The notes beneath the pieces were generated by a model. That model did no database searches. It saw only the letters and a program-made list of their open reading frames with translations, and had not been told where the DNA came from. Shown here one piece after another: positions 24,201 to 37,406 of a stretch of 64,000 nt of DNA; the stretch's first letter is position 1, and each line of letters starts with the position of its first letter. Origin of the DNA: Vesta saturnalis. Its lineage: Eukaryota > Arthropoda > Insecta > Coleoptera > Lampyridae. Location of the stretch: assembly GCA_036346205.1 (NCBI GenBank), contig JARFJB010000749.1, positions 1,392,001-1,456,000 of the forward strand. Reading direction: 5' to 3'. Position numbers and translations under genes: made by a program.

Positions 24201-24415
24201 CTCAACAGTTTATTATTTTTAAATAAAATTGGGTGTCCCCTTCTAAAAAAATCCAAGGAATCCAAAAATGCAATCAGAGTTACTGTATCATTTCCGGTTA
24301 CACCGGAAATAAATATCAACTTTGTCATTTTAAATGGAACACCCTGTGTATTTTTACATTTTTGAATTCATTGTTTAATTTTGGATACATGAACCTATAC
24401 ATTCACGCACGTAGG
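24201..24415. repeat. truncated repeat sharing the GGAACACCCTGT motif
   Basis: AAATGGAACACCCTGTGTAT at about 24331-24350 also occurs, with small changes, at the ends of the elements at 54841, 55167, 56800 and 60710. A short hairpin ATTTCCGGT/CACCGGAAAT lies at about 24290-24310. It probably marks the edge of another transposon copy. Confidence 0.4.
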
Positions 24416-25260
24416 GCCAACATTACAACAGGGTCTATGGGATCTCTTAGTAAGATGGAGAAAACATCGCTACGTGCTTATGGCTGACGTAGAGAAGATG
24501 TCCGTCAGATCAAACTTGACAAAGAAGATTACAAATACCACACTATCCTGTGGAGAACCACACCAAGGGAACCAATCAAAGAGTATCAACTTACAATCGT
24601 TACATATGGAACAGCTTCCGCACCTTACCTAGCGGTAAGGACATTACAGCAACTAGTCCAAGATGAAGAAAACAATTACCCGCAAGCATCAGCAGTAACA
24701 CTGAAAGATTATTACGTGGACGACCTGTTAACTGGAACCACAACAATAGAGGACGAAAAAACTTTACAGGAAGAATTAATCAAAATGGGCAGTAAATCAC
24801 AAAGAACTATGTAAAGAAGGAAAAGAAACATCGGAGCCACTGGATATCAACCAGAACGAATCAAGAAAATCCCTAGGAGTGAGATGGCAACCAGATCAAG
24901 ACAGCTTTCAATTCAAAGTAGCACTCAACAACAAAACATTAACAAAAAGAAGCATACTGTCATAAACAGCAAAAATCTTCGACCCGCTAGGGTGGGTCAG
25001 TCCAATAACAATAACAGCCAAACTAATAATACAAGAATTATGGATAAGCGCAATCAAATGGGATCAAAAAGTACCTGATAACATAGCAGCAAAATGGGTG
25101 AAGTTCCGGGATGAATTAAAAGCTACAGAAGAACTAAATATACCAAGATGGATCCACCACACTTAAGGCGAGTTACAGTTACATGCGTTTTGCGATGCAT
25201 CAGAAAAAGCATACGGTGCAGCAATATATGCGAGAACCAGTCAAGGGGAAGTAGGTAGGT
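24416..25260 (+). pseudogene. BEL/Pao-type retrotransposon pol fragment (RT and RNase H)
   Basis: The frames give pieces of the RT fingers/palm including MADVEKM (first catalytic Asp region), TYGTASAPYLAVRTLQQL and YYVDDLLTG (the YVDD box, about 24710-24735). A connection segment (AKIFDPLGWVSPITI) and an RNase-H-like start (LHAFCDASEKAYGAAIYAR, about 25180-25240) follow. Order and motifs are those of the BEL/Pao superfamily. Stops and frameshifts occur near 24485, 24812, 24965 and 25165. Gag, protease and integrase are not seen; the sequence passes almost directly to the envelope-like frame, so integrase is deleted. Confidence 0.8.
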
Positions 25261-25336
25261 CCATTACAACACACAACAACGCATCGTAACAACCGGCAAA
25301 CCAGATGGTAAAACCAGCAAAAGGTATATTCGGAAC

Positions 25337-26230
25337 TTGATCCCCATACACGCTCCGGCCAAAAAACAACACGAGCACGAAGACGTCCGGGCAAGGAAGA
25401 AACGAAAACAATCCCACGTACTACAAGTAGCACTTGGACTCTTAACAACGTTAACAATTGCAAGAGTGAATTTTACGATGGTACATCCAGATCCAGGCCT
25501 ATGCGTAGAGCATATAGGTAATGCACGAATCGGAAGAGGTACATTCCGGATCGAACTACGATTCAACACACAAGCTACAAGAATATCAGAAGAAATACAC
25601 TGCAAGGAGCTGACTCATCACACAAGTGAATTAAGTAAACAACTAAAATGGTTACAAAAAGGAATACGAGCAAATATCCACTCAAGAAAGAAAAAGGGTA
25701 TGCTAGGGGACATTCTGACATCAATATTTGGAGTAAATGGCGAAGTATACAAGGACATCAACGCATTAACCAAGAACCAACAAGAATTAATGAAAACAGC
25801 AGACCGTCAAACCAAATTCATTCTATCAGCACTATCAACATTTAACAACACAGAAATAAGACTCAACAGACAACTCGAAAGCTTCATGAAGAAACTAAAC
25901 CTGGGACTGGACGCAATATCCACAATGGAAAAATGGTACAAGACCATAGATGAAAACCAGCTAAACTTACACATTCTAAACTCATATCAAATAGCAGTAG
26001 ACCTCATCAACGAAATATATAACCATTACAACAAAATCCTAGACGTAAATCGTGGGGGGCATACAAGGCATGGACAAAAATACATCGAAAGAAAAAACCC
26101 GGAGAAACAGAAGAAGAAAGATTCCAGATGGAACAACTTTACGCCATCCCAACCAACTCGTCGCGGCAGAATGTTCAACCTGCAATTGAACATGAACTTC
26201 GAGCCCGGCAGGATGTTTAACCTTTCATAG
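25337..26230 (+). pseudogene. envelope-like glycoprotein remnant of an insect endogenous retroelement
   Basis: A 297-codon open frame resembles the F-type envelope proteins carried by some insect LTR elements. It has a hydrophobic N-terminal segment after a basic start and a cysteine-containing N-terminal part. A basic cluster (RKKKG, about 25686) is followed by a hydrophobic stretch like a cleavage/fusion region (LGDILTSIFGVN), then a long helical, heptad-rich segment to about 26040. The usual C-terminal ectodomain and transmembrane anchor are missing: after 26040 the frame becomes basic and low-complexity. It is therefore truncated and non-functional. It follows the pol fragment in the same orientation. 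Assignment rests on the motif and context. Confidence 0.65.
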
Positions 26231-26699
26231 ATTAAACAGGATATTTTAACAATTTTTTAGTAATAAATTGAGAAATATAATTAGAATTAAGACATAACAA
26301 TTAAGAAATATGTAAAACGATTAGTAAGTAGAATGAATATGAAGCAGATTAATTATTGTAACAAACATGCTGATGCAAAAAGTGTGCAAGGTTGAAATTA
26401 CACACACACACACATTATATACATTATAACTAGTAAGCACAAAAAGGCGCTTAAGTGAATAAACATGACCTATTAACTGGGTCAAACAATAAACTACGTA
26501 ATATTAAAATCTGTATATAAGGTGTAAATAATACCAAATAAATCAGTCTTTGAATGAATTCCATTTTTATTCAATTACTCAAACAGGGTTGTGACTTGTG
26601 AGGTCTAGTCCACAATTGATACGAGTGACGGCGTATCCCTCACATTAAACCCCAAATACTCAATCTCTCTAATCAGAGAATTGAACAAATTCTGAATAC
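26231..26699 (+). other. 3' non-coding part of the BEL/Pao element, possible LTR piece
   Basis: A short (AC)n run is at 26400-26413 and an AATAAA at about 26537, with GTTGTGACTTGTGAGG near 26587. No second LTR copy was found in the window, so boundaries cannot be set. Confidence 0.35.
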
Positions 26700-27700
26700 A
26701 ACAGTGAAAGTTGTGTTTACTCAACAAAAGAAAAACGTTCTTTAATTAATCATCTTAAAACACATAATTCAAAATACAAATGTGATTATAAAACAAATTG
26801 GAAATACAGTTTAATAAAATTGCACAGTATAAAACATACATTTAATACTGAGTATAAATGTGACCAATGTGATTACATAACAAAATGGCCAAATAATTTA
26901 AAAATGCATAGTATAAAGCACACAAGTTCTGAATACAAATATGACCAATGTGATTATACAACAAAATGGAAACAAATTTAAAACAGCATAGTATGAAACA
27001 CAGATCTAATTATGAATGTACAAATGTGAACATTGTCATTACTCCACAAAAGGCAAACACCTTTAAAACATACTTTTAAGTTCTGAATACATTTGTGATT
27101 AATGTAATTTTAAAACAAAATGGAAATACAATTTAAAAATACATAGTATAAAGCACACCAGTTCTGAATATAAATGTGACCAATGTGATTATACAACAAA
27201 ATGGAAACAAATTTAAACAGCATAATATGAAACATATCTAATTATGAATACAAATGTGAACATTGTCATTGCTCCATAAAAGAGAAACATTCTGTGGAGT
27301 CATCTTATAAAACATACTTTTAAGTTCTGAATACATTTGTGTTCAATGCAATTTTAAAATAAAATGGAAATACAACTTAAAACTGCATAGTGTAAAGCAT
27401 ACATCAAGTTCTAAATGTAAATGTGACCAATGAGATTATATAACAAAATGGAAGTATAATTTAAAACTACACAGTATAAAGCATTCATCCGGTTCTGAAT
27501 GGTAATGGGACTATTGAACAATACGGAAAAAAAATTAAAGAGCATACTTAGTATAAAACACACAAATAGGGAATATAAATGTGATCAATGTAATTACTCA
27601 ACCACAGTGAAGCGGTATTTAAAAGACCATATTTTAAGACATCTAAATACAACTGTAACCAGTGTAATTATTCAATCTAAACATTGTATTAAGAAAATCA
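26700..27700 (+). pseudogene. decayed C2H2 zinc-finger array, about 12 finger units
   Basis: Units of about 84 bp (28 codons) repeat from 26707 to 27700. The best preserved read YKCDQCDYITKW...HSIKHTSSE (about 26851-26935) and EYKCDQCNYSTTVKRYLKDH (27568-27627). These are C2H2 fingers with the H/C-linker replaced by HTSSEYK. Most units have lost frame by small deletions. A higher-order duplication is visible: about 26935-27167 resembles 27168-27414. It follows a retroelement remnant; whether it is a retrocopy or a dying member of an expanded zinc-finger family is not resolved. Confidence 0.8.
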
Positions 27701-28379
27701 TAACATAACATTATCAAGTAATATATCCCTCAATAGAATACTGTTTTGTCGCATTGTATTTGTAATGAAATTAACATGCTGTTTATGTTTAATTGCTATA
27801 TGCCAATAAGTTATTAATGTATATTAGAAAGCATTTTTTTTTGCTTTTGGTTTAATTCTCATTAAAAGGTACAGCAGTCTTTCTAGTCCGATACATAAGG
27901 GGTGGGCGTTATCAACGTATAGAAATCTATCGTATTACCGATGTTTATTGAAATACATTGCAACAGATATATCACTAACACTAAAAGCAACAATAACTAT
28001 AGTAAAGCAAAAATATGGTCAAGTTAAAAAGTGCACTTAATTCAATTGTACAATTTGTATAACTGGCAACCAACTGCTGTTTACCTACTCAGTAGTAGCA
28101 ACATGGAAATAAATGATTACGGCTTATTGCGACTTACAATGTGGGAGGCATGTGATCAATGCCAGCCCAGGAGGTACCACCATCCTTAATACTGATTTTC
28201 TGAGTTCAGAAGGGCTGCCGGTAACCCTTTCATTATCCTGAATCTATTCTCATACTATTCCTCTCGCCCCCACTGAAATCTTTCAACCGGATTGAAAGTA
28301 CAAAATTAACAAAAAGATGGCTATAGTTCAGAGGTTAAAAAATTCCGGACGTAAAATCCCCATTTGGATGTCTGGGTAG
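27701..28379. other. non-coding spacer
   Basis: No supportable feature. GCCAGCCCAGGAGGTACCACC near 28160 may be the 5' end of the following LINE. Confidence 0.3.
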
Positions 28380-30735
28380 GCAGGACACCAAAAATACTTT
28401 CTAATACATTATTGTAACATCAGTGGTATGTCTAATCTTAATGTGTTCACTGATACTTTGAACAACCTGATTTGTTTTTTTCAGAAACATGTCTCTGGAA
28501 ACTGATTCACCTGACAATATTCACTCTAACTTTCGATATAAAGGGGTGTACATATCTCAAGCACAATATTGCTTGCAATAGGTTCTCTTCTTTGGAGAAT
28601 AAAAAATTCGACGTGTTTTGATCCAAACATCCTAGTCTTAAATTTCGAAATTTTATTATTGCACCTATAGGTCTTTCAATGACAATAACTTTCAGGAGAA
28701 TACCTTAGTTTGAAATTTGACTATCTTCTGGCTCAGTTTACATCTTGCGATACCTTTATTCTGGAATATTTCAATGTTTGTAACTCTAATTGGCTTTAAT
28801 TTTCATCTACTACTAATCCTGGCTTCAGTTTTCATCTACTATTAATCCTGCTGATCGTAGTGCAGAAACATTTGGTATTTCATGTGATCTCACACAAATG
28901 ATTTCTGAACCCACGTGAACATTGTTTTAAGTCGTCCTCGTCTCCGGACGTTTGCTCGTTCAGTATCTGGTCATCCTGATGGGCATGGAATTTTATATAT
29001 TCCTAAAAAACAAAATCGTATAGATCGTTCTCGTTCCCAGCCTTGGTTCAAAAGAATGTGTGCCGATACAATATCTTTGAAAAATAAATCTTACACCAAA
29101 TGAAAATCCAATGAAACGGTCGAGAGTCATGCATAGACTACGTTGGTGCTAAAAATAACTGTAAAAGTGTTGTTACTAAAGCTTAAAAGTTGTTCGAACA
29201 ACGAAAGTGTAATCTAGTGGACTGTTTGTCATGCACTATGAAACCAATCCATTTTTGATTGCAAACTCATGGACTACTTCAATGAAGCAACTGGCCCGGA
29301 CCGTAGCTCAGCTATTGTCTTAAAGAAATGTTTGCCTGAACTAGTGTTCCTTCATCATGGAAGTAGAAAATGTTCAACCGGTTCCCAAAAATTTGACAAG
29401 ACCAATTCCTCTAGCTACCGACCAATTGCTATCACTTCCATCTTGTCTATAGTTATGGAAAAATCCATCAATTAGCAACTAGTTTTTTTCCTTAAATCTA
29501 ACACACTCCTTAGTGACCACCAATATGGTCGACCATCTTTTATTTGTGATGCAAGTTTGGAACAATACATTAGAGAAGTTCGGTGAAACAGTTGCATTTG
29601 CTCAATTGGGTTTCCAGTTTTTTGATAAAAGACGAACACATGTGGTATCGATGGCTTCTTTTCAACAGAAGTTGGCATAACTCGGGTGTGTCACAGAAAC
29701 ATTGACAATTCCTACACTTTTTCTGCTGTACTTACATACATTTTCTGGTTTCTTTAATGTCCTTATATGCAATATACTCATAATAGTGATCCATTTTCTA
29801 TCTCAAGTCAAGATAACGCTGATTGAGATGAAGCTGATTTTCTTTCAAGTCTGAGCCAAGTTTGGAACAACACATTAGAAAGGTCCAGTGAAGAAGTGTA
29901 GTCGCTTGAAATATTTAAGTTTGGTTTATTTGGTTTGTTTATTCGCCAAACGCACCTCGTTTAGATAACTAATATGCTCATCAATTATGTTTCTTGATAA
30001 AAGACAAATACGATGCTTTCTTTTCAAAAGAGTTTGGAATTAATAGCACTCTTGATTGTGGTTCATCTTAGTCTACTTGTAATAGACAAAGACATTCAAC
30101 GTATCCTTAAATGGGGAAATAATAATCTAGTTAAATTTAATGCTAACAAATTAAAATACTTACCTTTTGTGTTTTTTTTATATGGTGTATTTGTATATTT
30201 AAATTATGCAAAAGTGTGTTGCTTTGTGTCCGCCAAAAAGTAGGTTTTGTGTATAAATCTAAGCAGTACTTTACCTCCCGACAAGTCTTTCTCCTGTATA
30301 AGGTCCAAATTCAACCTCATCTAGAATATAATACTCACCTCTGGGTTGGCGCTCTCCAGTATGCTTTCGATATCGTTGACCATATTCAAAGAAGAGCGAT
30401 TAGGCTTATAAATGACCCCTCGTAAACTTCGGACATACAAACAGTTGAGCATAGAAGAATCATTTCAATTCTTTCTTGTACTATTGGTATTGCAATGGCT
30501 AGTGTGCTGCTGAATTACACTCTTTGATATCATCTCGGCTACCTACGCTAGGGATATTTAGTTCACTCATTCACATCACCAATATGCAGTACAAATTTCA
30601 CCTTATACCAAACGTGCGCAATCTATATTCTTCTAAACGGCTTCTAAATTTTGGAATGGTCTTCCTATTTCCGGCTTTCCTCTCAATTATGATATGAAAA
30701 AATTTAAGGTAGCCCTTTATAGGCATCCATTGTAG
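28380..30735 (+). mobile_element. Jockey-type non-LTR retrotransposon, heavily decayed
   Basis: Pieces occur in LINE order on the plus strand. An endonuclease start lies at about 28400-28560 (NISGMSNLNVFTDTLNN, then ETDSPDNIHSN). An endonuclease/linker piece is at 28915-29103. The RT fingers at 29269-29475 contain SSYRPIAITSILSIVMEKSI, and LLSDHQYG follows. The post-palm segment near 30085-30160 reads DKDIQRILKWGNNNLVKFNA. The C-terminal thumb at 30240-30425 reads TSRQVFLLYKVQIQPHLEY and IQRRAIRLINDPS. Final residues run to about 30735 (FKVALYRHPL). The catalytic YADD region is not recognisable. Many stops and frameshifts are present. Confidence 0.75.
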
Positions 30736-33639
30736 TCGAATATCCCCGCAGGCTAAAAGACAGTGATATACGTGAAAATTTCAGAGATTACGATGTTTTT
30801 GGACTTCTCACATGATCAAGACTTAAGAGCACGAAAAAATAGACCACTAAAATCCACCAACGCGTGTGGCCTTTTTTTGTCTACTTAATCATAACTATTA
30901 AACCAATGGAATTGAAATTTTTGAAGTAAATTCCTACTGTATCAAAGATCAAAAAATTTGGTTTACAGGATGTTTCAAAAACGCTGTTGCTATTCAGAAA
31001 ATTATAAATGTTTTCAAATTAACATTTTGAAAGGTATAAACAATTTACAGTAATCCTAATTTTTAATCAGATATTTTTTACATATACAAGGATGCCCAAT
31101 TAAATAAATTGTAGGGCATACGTTGTGGGTCGGCTTTAAATTCAAGAACACATTTTCATTTTAAGTATTTTAGCTGAACCTTTTCTGAAAGTAACAGATT
31201 TTTTAAATAATAGAAAGAGCATAATCGCACAACAGTACTCCAGCTTTTTTTTTATACTTATGCGTAGGCTAAACTAAGTATTTTTGTAGCTTCACTCACT
31301 ATACATATACGCAAAACATGACCATTAAATGTTAAAGTCACAATAAAGTATACACCTAAATCTTTAATCAAGCTTATAGGTTTTAGAAACATGTTATTCG
31401 TGGTATAATCATAATCAACAAATGGATTTTTTTGTTATACGCCAACACGCTACACTGATCCATATTAAAATGAAGATTATTATTTATGGAACTACACTGT
31501 CAGTACCCTGCTGCATACGGTGGTAATCACTTAGAATACTATATAAGGGTGATAGTCGATTGCAAGTGACGCCTACAATTAGCTTTCACCGTCACACTAA
31601 TTAAACGGGTTTGTACGGAAAGATGTATTCAATGGTAATTGATTAAAGTATTCGACAATATGGTTCTACCGGCTTCTGGGAATGGGAACGAATATTGGTC
31701 TCCTTTCTCCGGAAACTGCAATGGAATTTTCGAGTGCCATCTAAAGATTAGTTATTACGGTTCAAATTGTCCTTGGATCAATGATGGTCCAACACGGCTT
31801 CCAGACATTTTCATCACGTGACTTTAGTGGTGATCGACTTCAGGTCTCAATACGGTAGGTAGTCGTAGATCATTCTACAAGTATAGTTAGTTTGAGCGGG
31901 AGGGCGCGGTTTGGTAGAAATACAAAGGTCACAGATTCCTTTTTTAAGAACACGGTTTTTCATTCTTTGTACATAACAATTTTAATTAATTAAACAACGG
32001 TCTAATGGATGATTTTGAGTAATGTTATTAAATCCGATTTCAAAACTACAGAAAATGAATAACAAAACAGGTACACGAAGTGAAACTTTTGAATTCAAAT
32101 ATACACAATACATTAGGTTATAGAAGTTAACTTCAAGATTTAATTGATTTATTATTGAAGTAGTTGTTCTCATCCCCAATCAAAAAACTGATTCAGGGTT
32201 TAGTACAGAAACGGCGGTTAATTCTACATATGTTCGTAACCTCTTTACGTAACCTCGGTAATACACAATTTATAAAAATAAATTTATTTCTTATGTATTG
32301 CTATTTAAAATTATTCCAATTACAATATGAATAGAAAATTTTCTAATTGTCGTTTCTGCATTAAAATGTTCAGGTATGCTAGAAAATAAGATATATAGAG
32401 TAGGACGCTTTAAAAATCATAGTTCTTTTTTAATTAATATTTGAAAACGTGTCTGACGTGATAAATTATGATTTACACGTTTGAATGCAACACGGCAGTA
32501 GTCGCTGCTTAATTTATTGGAGTTTTAATTGTGTTGTTAGGACACGCGTTTACATTGTTTTTATATTGTATTTTTTCGCCATAAATACGAGTAACTGATA
32601 AAAAATGATACCGTGTGACGCCACGACCGTTCTAACCGCGTAATGAAATTTGATTTGTTTTTTTTGTTTTTTAATTAGTTCGTTATTGCAATAAGGAATA
32701 AAATATTTAATAGGCAAACTCGGCTTGTTAACTAAGTTACATTATCATTGAATATTATACACACAATTCTGAACAATAGGGATGTAGCTAATTAAATCTA
32801 TTGACCAGTTTTAATTGGTCAGTTTACAGGTTACTATATATTTATAAATAAATCCAGCCATATGTCAAATAACTAGATAGGTAACTAATACAATTCCATC
32901 ACTTTCACATCTACATATGCCACAAATACGTGTTCTTCATTGTAAAAGTATGGGAACTGTATTTAGATAGAGCAATTATATATCTGTATATCTATCTAGA
33001 TACTTTGTTCTAAAAGTATCTACAGCTAGACAATGAAAGAATGTGTCTGTCATAATGCTGGTCAAAACAATAAATACTTTTGTAGATTTAATTTATTAAT
33101 TATAATTCATGGAGTTATACACAAAAAAAGCTTACAAAATTATCAATCCTAATAGGTGGTTGCAAAAAACAATAGTCGTAAGTAAGATTATTCAATCGAG
33201 TATTTGTGTATTGGAATATTCGGAAGTCAAATGGATACTGTTTGAAAAAACTGAATAGGTAAGTCTATTCTAAACCACTTATGGCGGGTTTCCTAACCTC
33301 AATTCCGAATGTGCTTGTTGACTGTGTTGTAATTTTTGGACTTTAATTATTGTATTACTCAGTAGTATAGCTACCCCACTTCTGGCTCACAGGGAAATTA
33401 CATGTGTAAGAGAGAGACAGGTAGACAGGGAATTACAATAAATGTGAGAGATTGTAGGTCACAGACCACGTTTTTTTTCTAGGTCAAAAGGAGAGGAGAT
33501 GAATCAAAACGCCTTTTCTTTTAGGTTAGAAGTAGGGTAAGTAGAGTGCAGCAATGCTACGCCTTTTGTTGCTGGGTCAAAAGTGGAAGGGGGGTCAAAG
33601 TTTATTGTCCTTTTTGCAGGTAGAAAAGGAGAGGATGGG
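30736..33639. other. long non-coding stretch
   Basis: About 2.9 kb of AT-rich sequence with no coding frame that I can support. The frame at 31639-31821 is isolated and has no motif. No tRNA or clear repeat was seen. Confidence 0.4.
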
Positions 33640-34090
33640 TTGGTCAATTCTTGGAAATCTAAAAATAGACCCAGTTCCCGAGAACAAAAGGGGACGGGCT
33701 TTAAAAGTAGGTCACACGTGCTGATTCTTAGAAATCTAGAGATAGACCAGTTCCTATAAACTCCAAAGTAGGACGTAGGTGCTGATTCTTACAAATCTAA
33801 AAAATAGACCAGTTCTTAGAAATTTCAAAGTAGGTCACACTTTTTGATTCTTAGAAATGTAAAAATAGAACAAGCTCCTGGAGTGGGAGTGCCTAAAGTT
33901 TAGCGACCTCTAGGGGTGTCAATTCTAAGAAATATAAAAATAGACCAGTTCCTAGAAACCCTAAAGTTCATCAATCTTTTTCTAGGTGATGGGCCAAAAG
34001 TCATCGGCCTTTTTCTAGGTCAGGAGGAGGGGAATGGGTTGGTTATTTCTTGGAAATTAAAAATAGAACCAAAGTTTATATGTCTGGACC
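33640..34090. repeat. degenerate minisatellite, about 62-bp unit
   Basis: About six units begin with TTCTTAGAAATCTAAAAATA or variants and continue AGACCAGTTCCTAGAAA. Starts fall near 33645, 33724, 33787, 33849, 33924 and 34045. Upstream (33480-33640) GTCAAAAG/GGAGG-rich sequence may be older units. Confidence 0.7.
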
Positions 34091-34515
34091 GGAAGTGTAC
34101 GTTTATTAACCTGGAGCGAAAATGAGGGTTGCATCAATCATGGGAGAAACTAATAAATCAATAATCCATTGGATGCTGAATGAAGCAAAATATTTCAAAC
34201 ACCTACCTAACCTAGGAAATATAATCTGCTCTTTTATAGTAAGTTCATTACGAAAATAGGCAACATTGTAGAAACAAAAACAAGAATCTATTTCAAACAG
34301 ACGTTTAAAACGTCATGTCAGAGAACCTTTATGAAGAAAAGTTGTGTAAAATTGAATTTTCTTTAAAAATATGTCTACACATTTTCTTATAAAATTAATC
34401 ATTATTCATTGAAAAAATATGTACTAACGTTTAAATTATCCCTTAGGAGTTTTTGGCCGCTAAACAACGCGTCGTGTCAAAAAATTTCATAGAACATAAT
34501 TAATCCATTTGATTT

Positions 34516-34516
<1 letters not shown>

Positions 34517-34599
<83 letters not shown>
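34517..34599. repeat. (TA)n microsatellite
   Basis: About 41 uninterrupted TA dinucleotides. Confidence 0.98.
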
Positions 34600-34601
<2 letters not shown>

Positions 34602-35252
34602 CGCTATATTTTATATATAACTACTGTATATTATATATTAATTATTATTCATGTTGATATATTATTATATCACCTAACTAGCTTTAAAATACAGTCGGAG
34701 CATTAAGACTCTTCACAGGGGATAGGGATCAAATTTAGAAAAACAATTTTAATTTTATGATGATTGATGTGGTTAATGCGTGCATCCAGTTTGGAAAATA
34801 AGATAATTATAATTAAAGTGAATGAAAGTAATTTTAAAAACATTCTGAATAATTTTCATTGAGTTGTGGCAACTTATTTTTCTTTTTTAATTGAATTCTT
34901 TTGAAGATACTGAACTGTGAAATATTTTGTATTGCATCACTATATGTGTGCACCTCCCTATACATAAAATAAATCTCAAAATGTATACTCTGAGCATGCG
35001 CTAAGAATACGCTTTCATTTAATCTTTCAATAACGAATACTGAAAAACACAACATCAACAAGTAAGCATAATTACACCTAACTTTAAATAAATTATAAAC
35101 TATTTACTTTTACTTTATATATCTCAATTAATGTTCCCTTTGGACGTTGTTATACGTTGTCACACATTAAGCATATTACAAAATATGGACATAATTAACA
35201 CACAAATATGATATCAATGTCAATGGTTACTTTTACAAATTGGTACACTCAC
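34600..35252. other. non-coding spacer
   Basis: A possible minus-strand acceptor (TTTTTCAG, about 35049-35042) precedes an open frame to 34834. Without homology it is not called as an exon. Confidence 0.3.
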
Positions 35253-35375
35253 ATAAATATGGCCTCTTTTTCTTGTTGAAGCAGGAGTTGACCGTTGAAA
35301 AACAGCTCCATAAATACCCAAGTCTCCTATGATGACTCTAATTCCTTCCAGTAAGTTACTAATATTTCTTCTCAT
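35253..35375 (-). CDS. candidate first coding exon of an unrecognised gene
   Basis: A 41-codon open frame starts at ATG 35375 and ends at 35253 immediately before GTGAGTG, a good donor. It reads MRRNISNLLEGIRVIIGDLG then IYGAVFQRST...RKRGHIY. Composition (balanced, not AT-driven) looks coding. No downstream exon could be confirmed. The product is not recognised; it could be the first exon of a host gene or chance. Confidence 0.3.
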
Positions 35376-36940
35376 ACGTTGACTCTTTATTTTTAGGATC
35401 ACCACAATTTATTAAAATTTTTATTTCAAAATAAATTTTGAAATGCACCATGTGATTGAGGTTAATTTTTAAATTAAACACACTTCCGATAATACTTTTA
35501 TATTAATGGAAAAACTAAAAACAAGTAACGAAATAATAACAAAAGAAAAACAACTTGTACACGATCGAACTTCGGAAATAATTTTAATCGTAGCTATCGA
35601 TAACCATGGAATTTTATTTTGGTAAACTAACCTTACTTGTTTTACCGACAATTGAATATCACTTGTTTAAAAAAAACTACCGAACTTAAGATCGCACTTG
35701 AATTGTATCGAAGCGGCTTTATTTTTTTTTTTATGGCAACATCTTGTATACTCAAGGTGTTGGCCCACAAAATTTAAGAATAGGAAGAGAGAAATTGCTT
35801 TCAAAGCACTTCTATTTATATGAAACTGCTTAGAAACCAAAATTATCAATTGTTATCAACAACTACATCGTATTTTATCTTAAATTTGATTGGTTAATAA
35901 TTTTCACAATTTTAAATTTAACTTAAAAAGCTTATAACTTCTATACCTCTTAATCTATCTTAAACCTATAAACATTTTTGAAATCTCCATAATATTTCCT
36001 ATAAAATAAGTCCAAACACGACCTACTTACTCAACTTATTAAACATGTTGATTTTTTACATTGATTTCTTAATTTTTACTAATTTTTTATGCTTTACAGG
36101 CCTGGTATTGATTTCCACATGAATATGGGATGCTACTACATGTACATACACATCCTTTATATGTCTAAAACCAATTTGAGAGGAAAATTATCTGAAATTT
36201 TTATACACCCTTAAAACTAATTTTAGTAAAATTGTCACTAATATAATTGTTCTGTGACTCGAAATTGAGGCTACTTCATTATTTTACCTCTTATGAATTT
36301 AATTTTGGCCAATTTGTCCCATTTATAACATTTTAATTATAAGTTTTAGTATGGAAAGTAATATGACAATAACCTTCAACTTCTATACAGTAATTTTTAA
36401 AGTTAGATTTTACATATTTAAGCAATTTAAATGTTTGTGAAAGTGTAAATTCTTATTGTTTTATGACTTATTATGATTTATTTTCACTACTTCATGGTAC
36501 ATCCATAAGTTCTTAACTAAGACTTGTATAGAATTGTGAATTGTCACTAATTTTAAGTCTGTAAATGTTAATTATGCACAATAACTTCAGAACTGCTGTA
36601 CTATTTATGTTTCATTGTTAATGAACCAATGTTTTCATTCTGTTTTCCATTCAGTTTTAGCACTATAATAATTATTTTTTCACTAACACGAATGTTTACA
36701 CCAAACCTGCCTGCGTACACCCTACTGGTGACATTGATATCTGTCCATCTACATCTAACATTTACGTTTGTTATCTACAGCCTAATAACTCATGTCTTAA
36801 GGAAAATTATACTTAAATAAACTTCTAACTAATTAAATATCCCTACATAATCTTATATATCAAGTACCATTTATACTCATAAAATGAATTTTCTTACTAC
36901 GTGAATTATTTACTTTGTTTCAAGTAAATTCTAAACATCT

Positions 36941-36942
<2 letters not shown>
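35376..36942. other. non-coding spacer
   Basis: AT-rich sequence; no supportable coding frame, repeat or RNA gene. Confidence 0.35.

Positions 36943-37003
<61 letters not shown>
36943..37003. repeat. (TA)n microsatellite
   Basis: About 30 TA dinucleotides directly abut the truncated end of the inverted R1 repeat copy. Confidence 0.97.
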
Positions 37004-37004
<1 letters not shown>

Positions 37005-37357
37005 GCAGCTGTTTCCGAAATATTTGATGAAAATCAAAACAGTTCCTAATAAAGCACCGCCGCTGAATTTCTCCCAAAATATAATCAGCTCCAAAAGAAA
37101 TAATAACAAGCTTAAACATAAAATTTTAAATACGTAGGTATATTTGTTCTGGAGTTATCGTGGATTTTAACATACATCCACACACTCACACACACATACT
37201 CGCACGCATGCACAATCACATACACACGCACGCGCCATCCCGACCCCCCCCCAACCAGCTACCTACGCACGTACCCACATACACACACACACCCACACAC
37301 ACACACACACAGGCAGACAGATAGACAGACACGCACTCATGAACACGCACGCGCGCC

Positions 37358-37406
<49 letters not shown>

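Noticed and set aside
26700..27700. Regular repeats resembling a CRISPR array
   Set aside because: Units translate as C2H2 fingers with conserved Cys/His codons, and the genome is eukaryotic.
31639..31821. 60-codon open frame
   Set aside because: Isolated, no motif or splice support.
34509..34706. Open frame of alternating Ile/Tyr
   Set aside because: Translation of the (TA)n microsatellite.
37216..37404. Cys/Val-rich open frame on the minus strand
   Set aside because: Translation of the (CA)n microsatellite.
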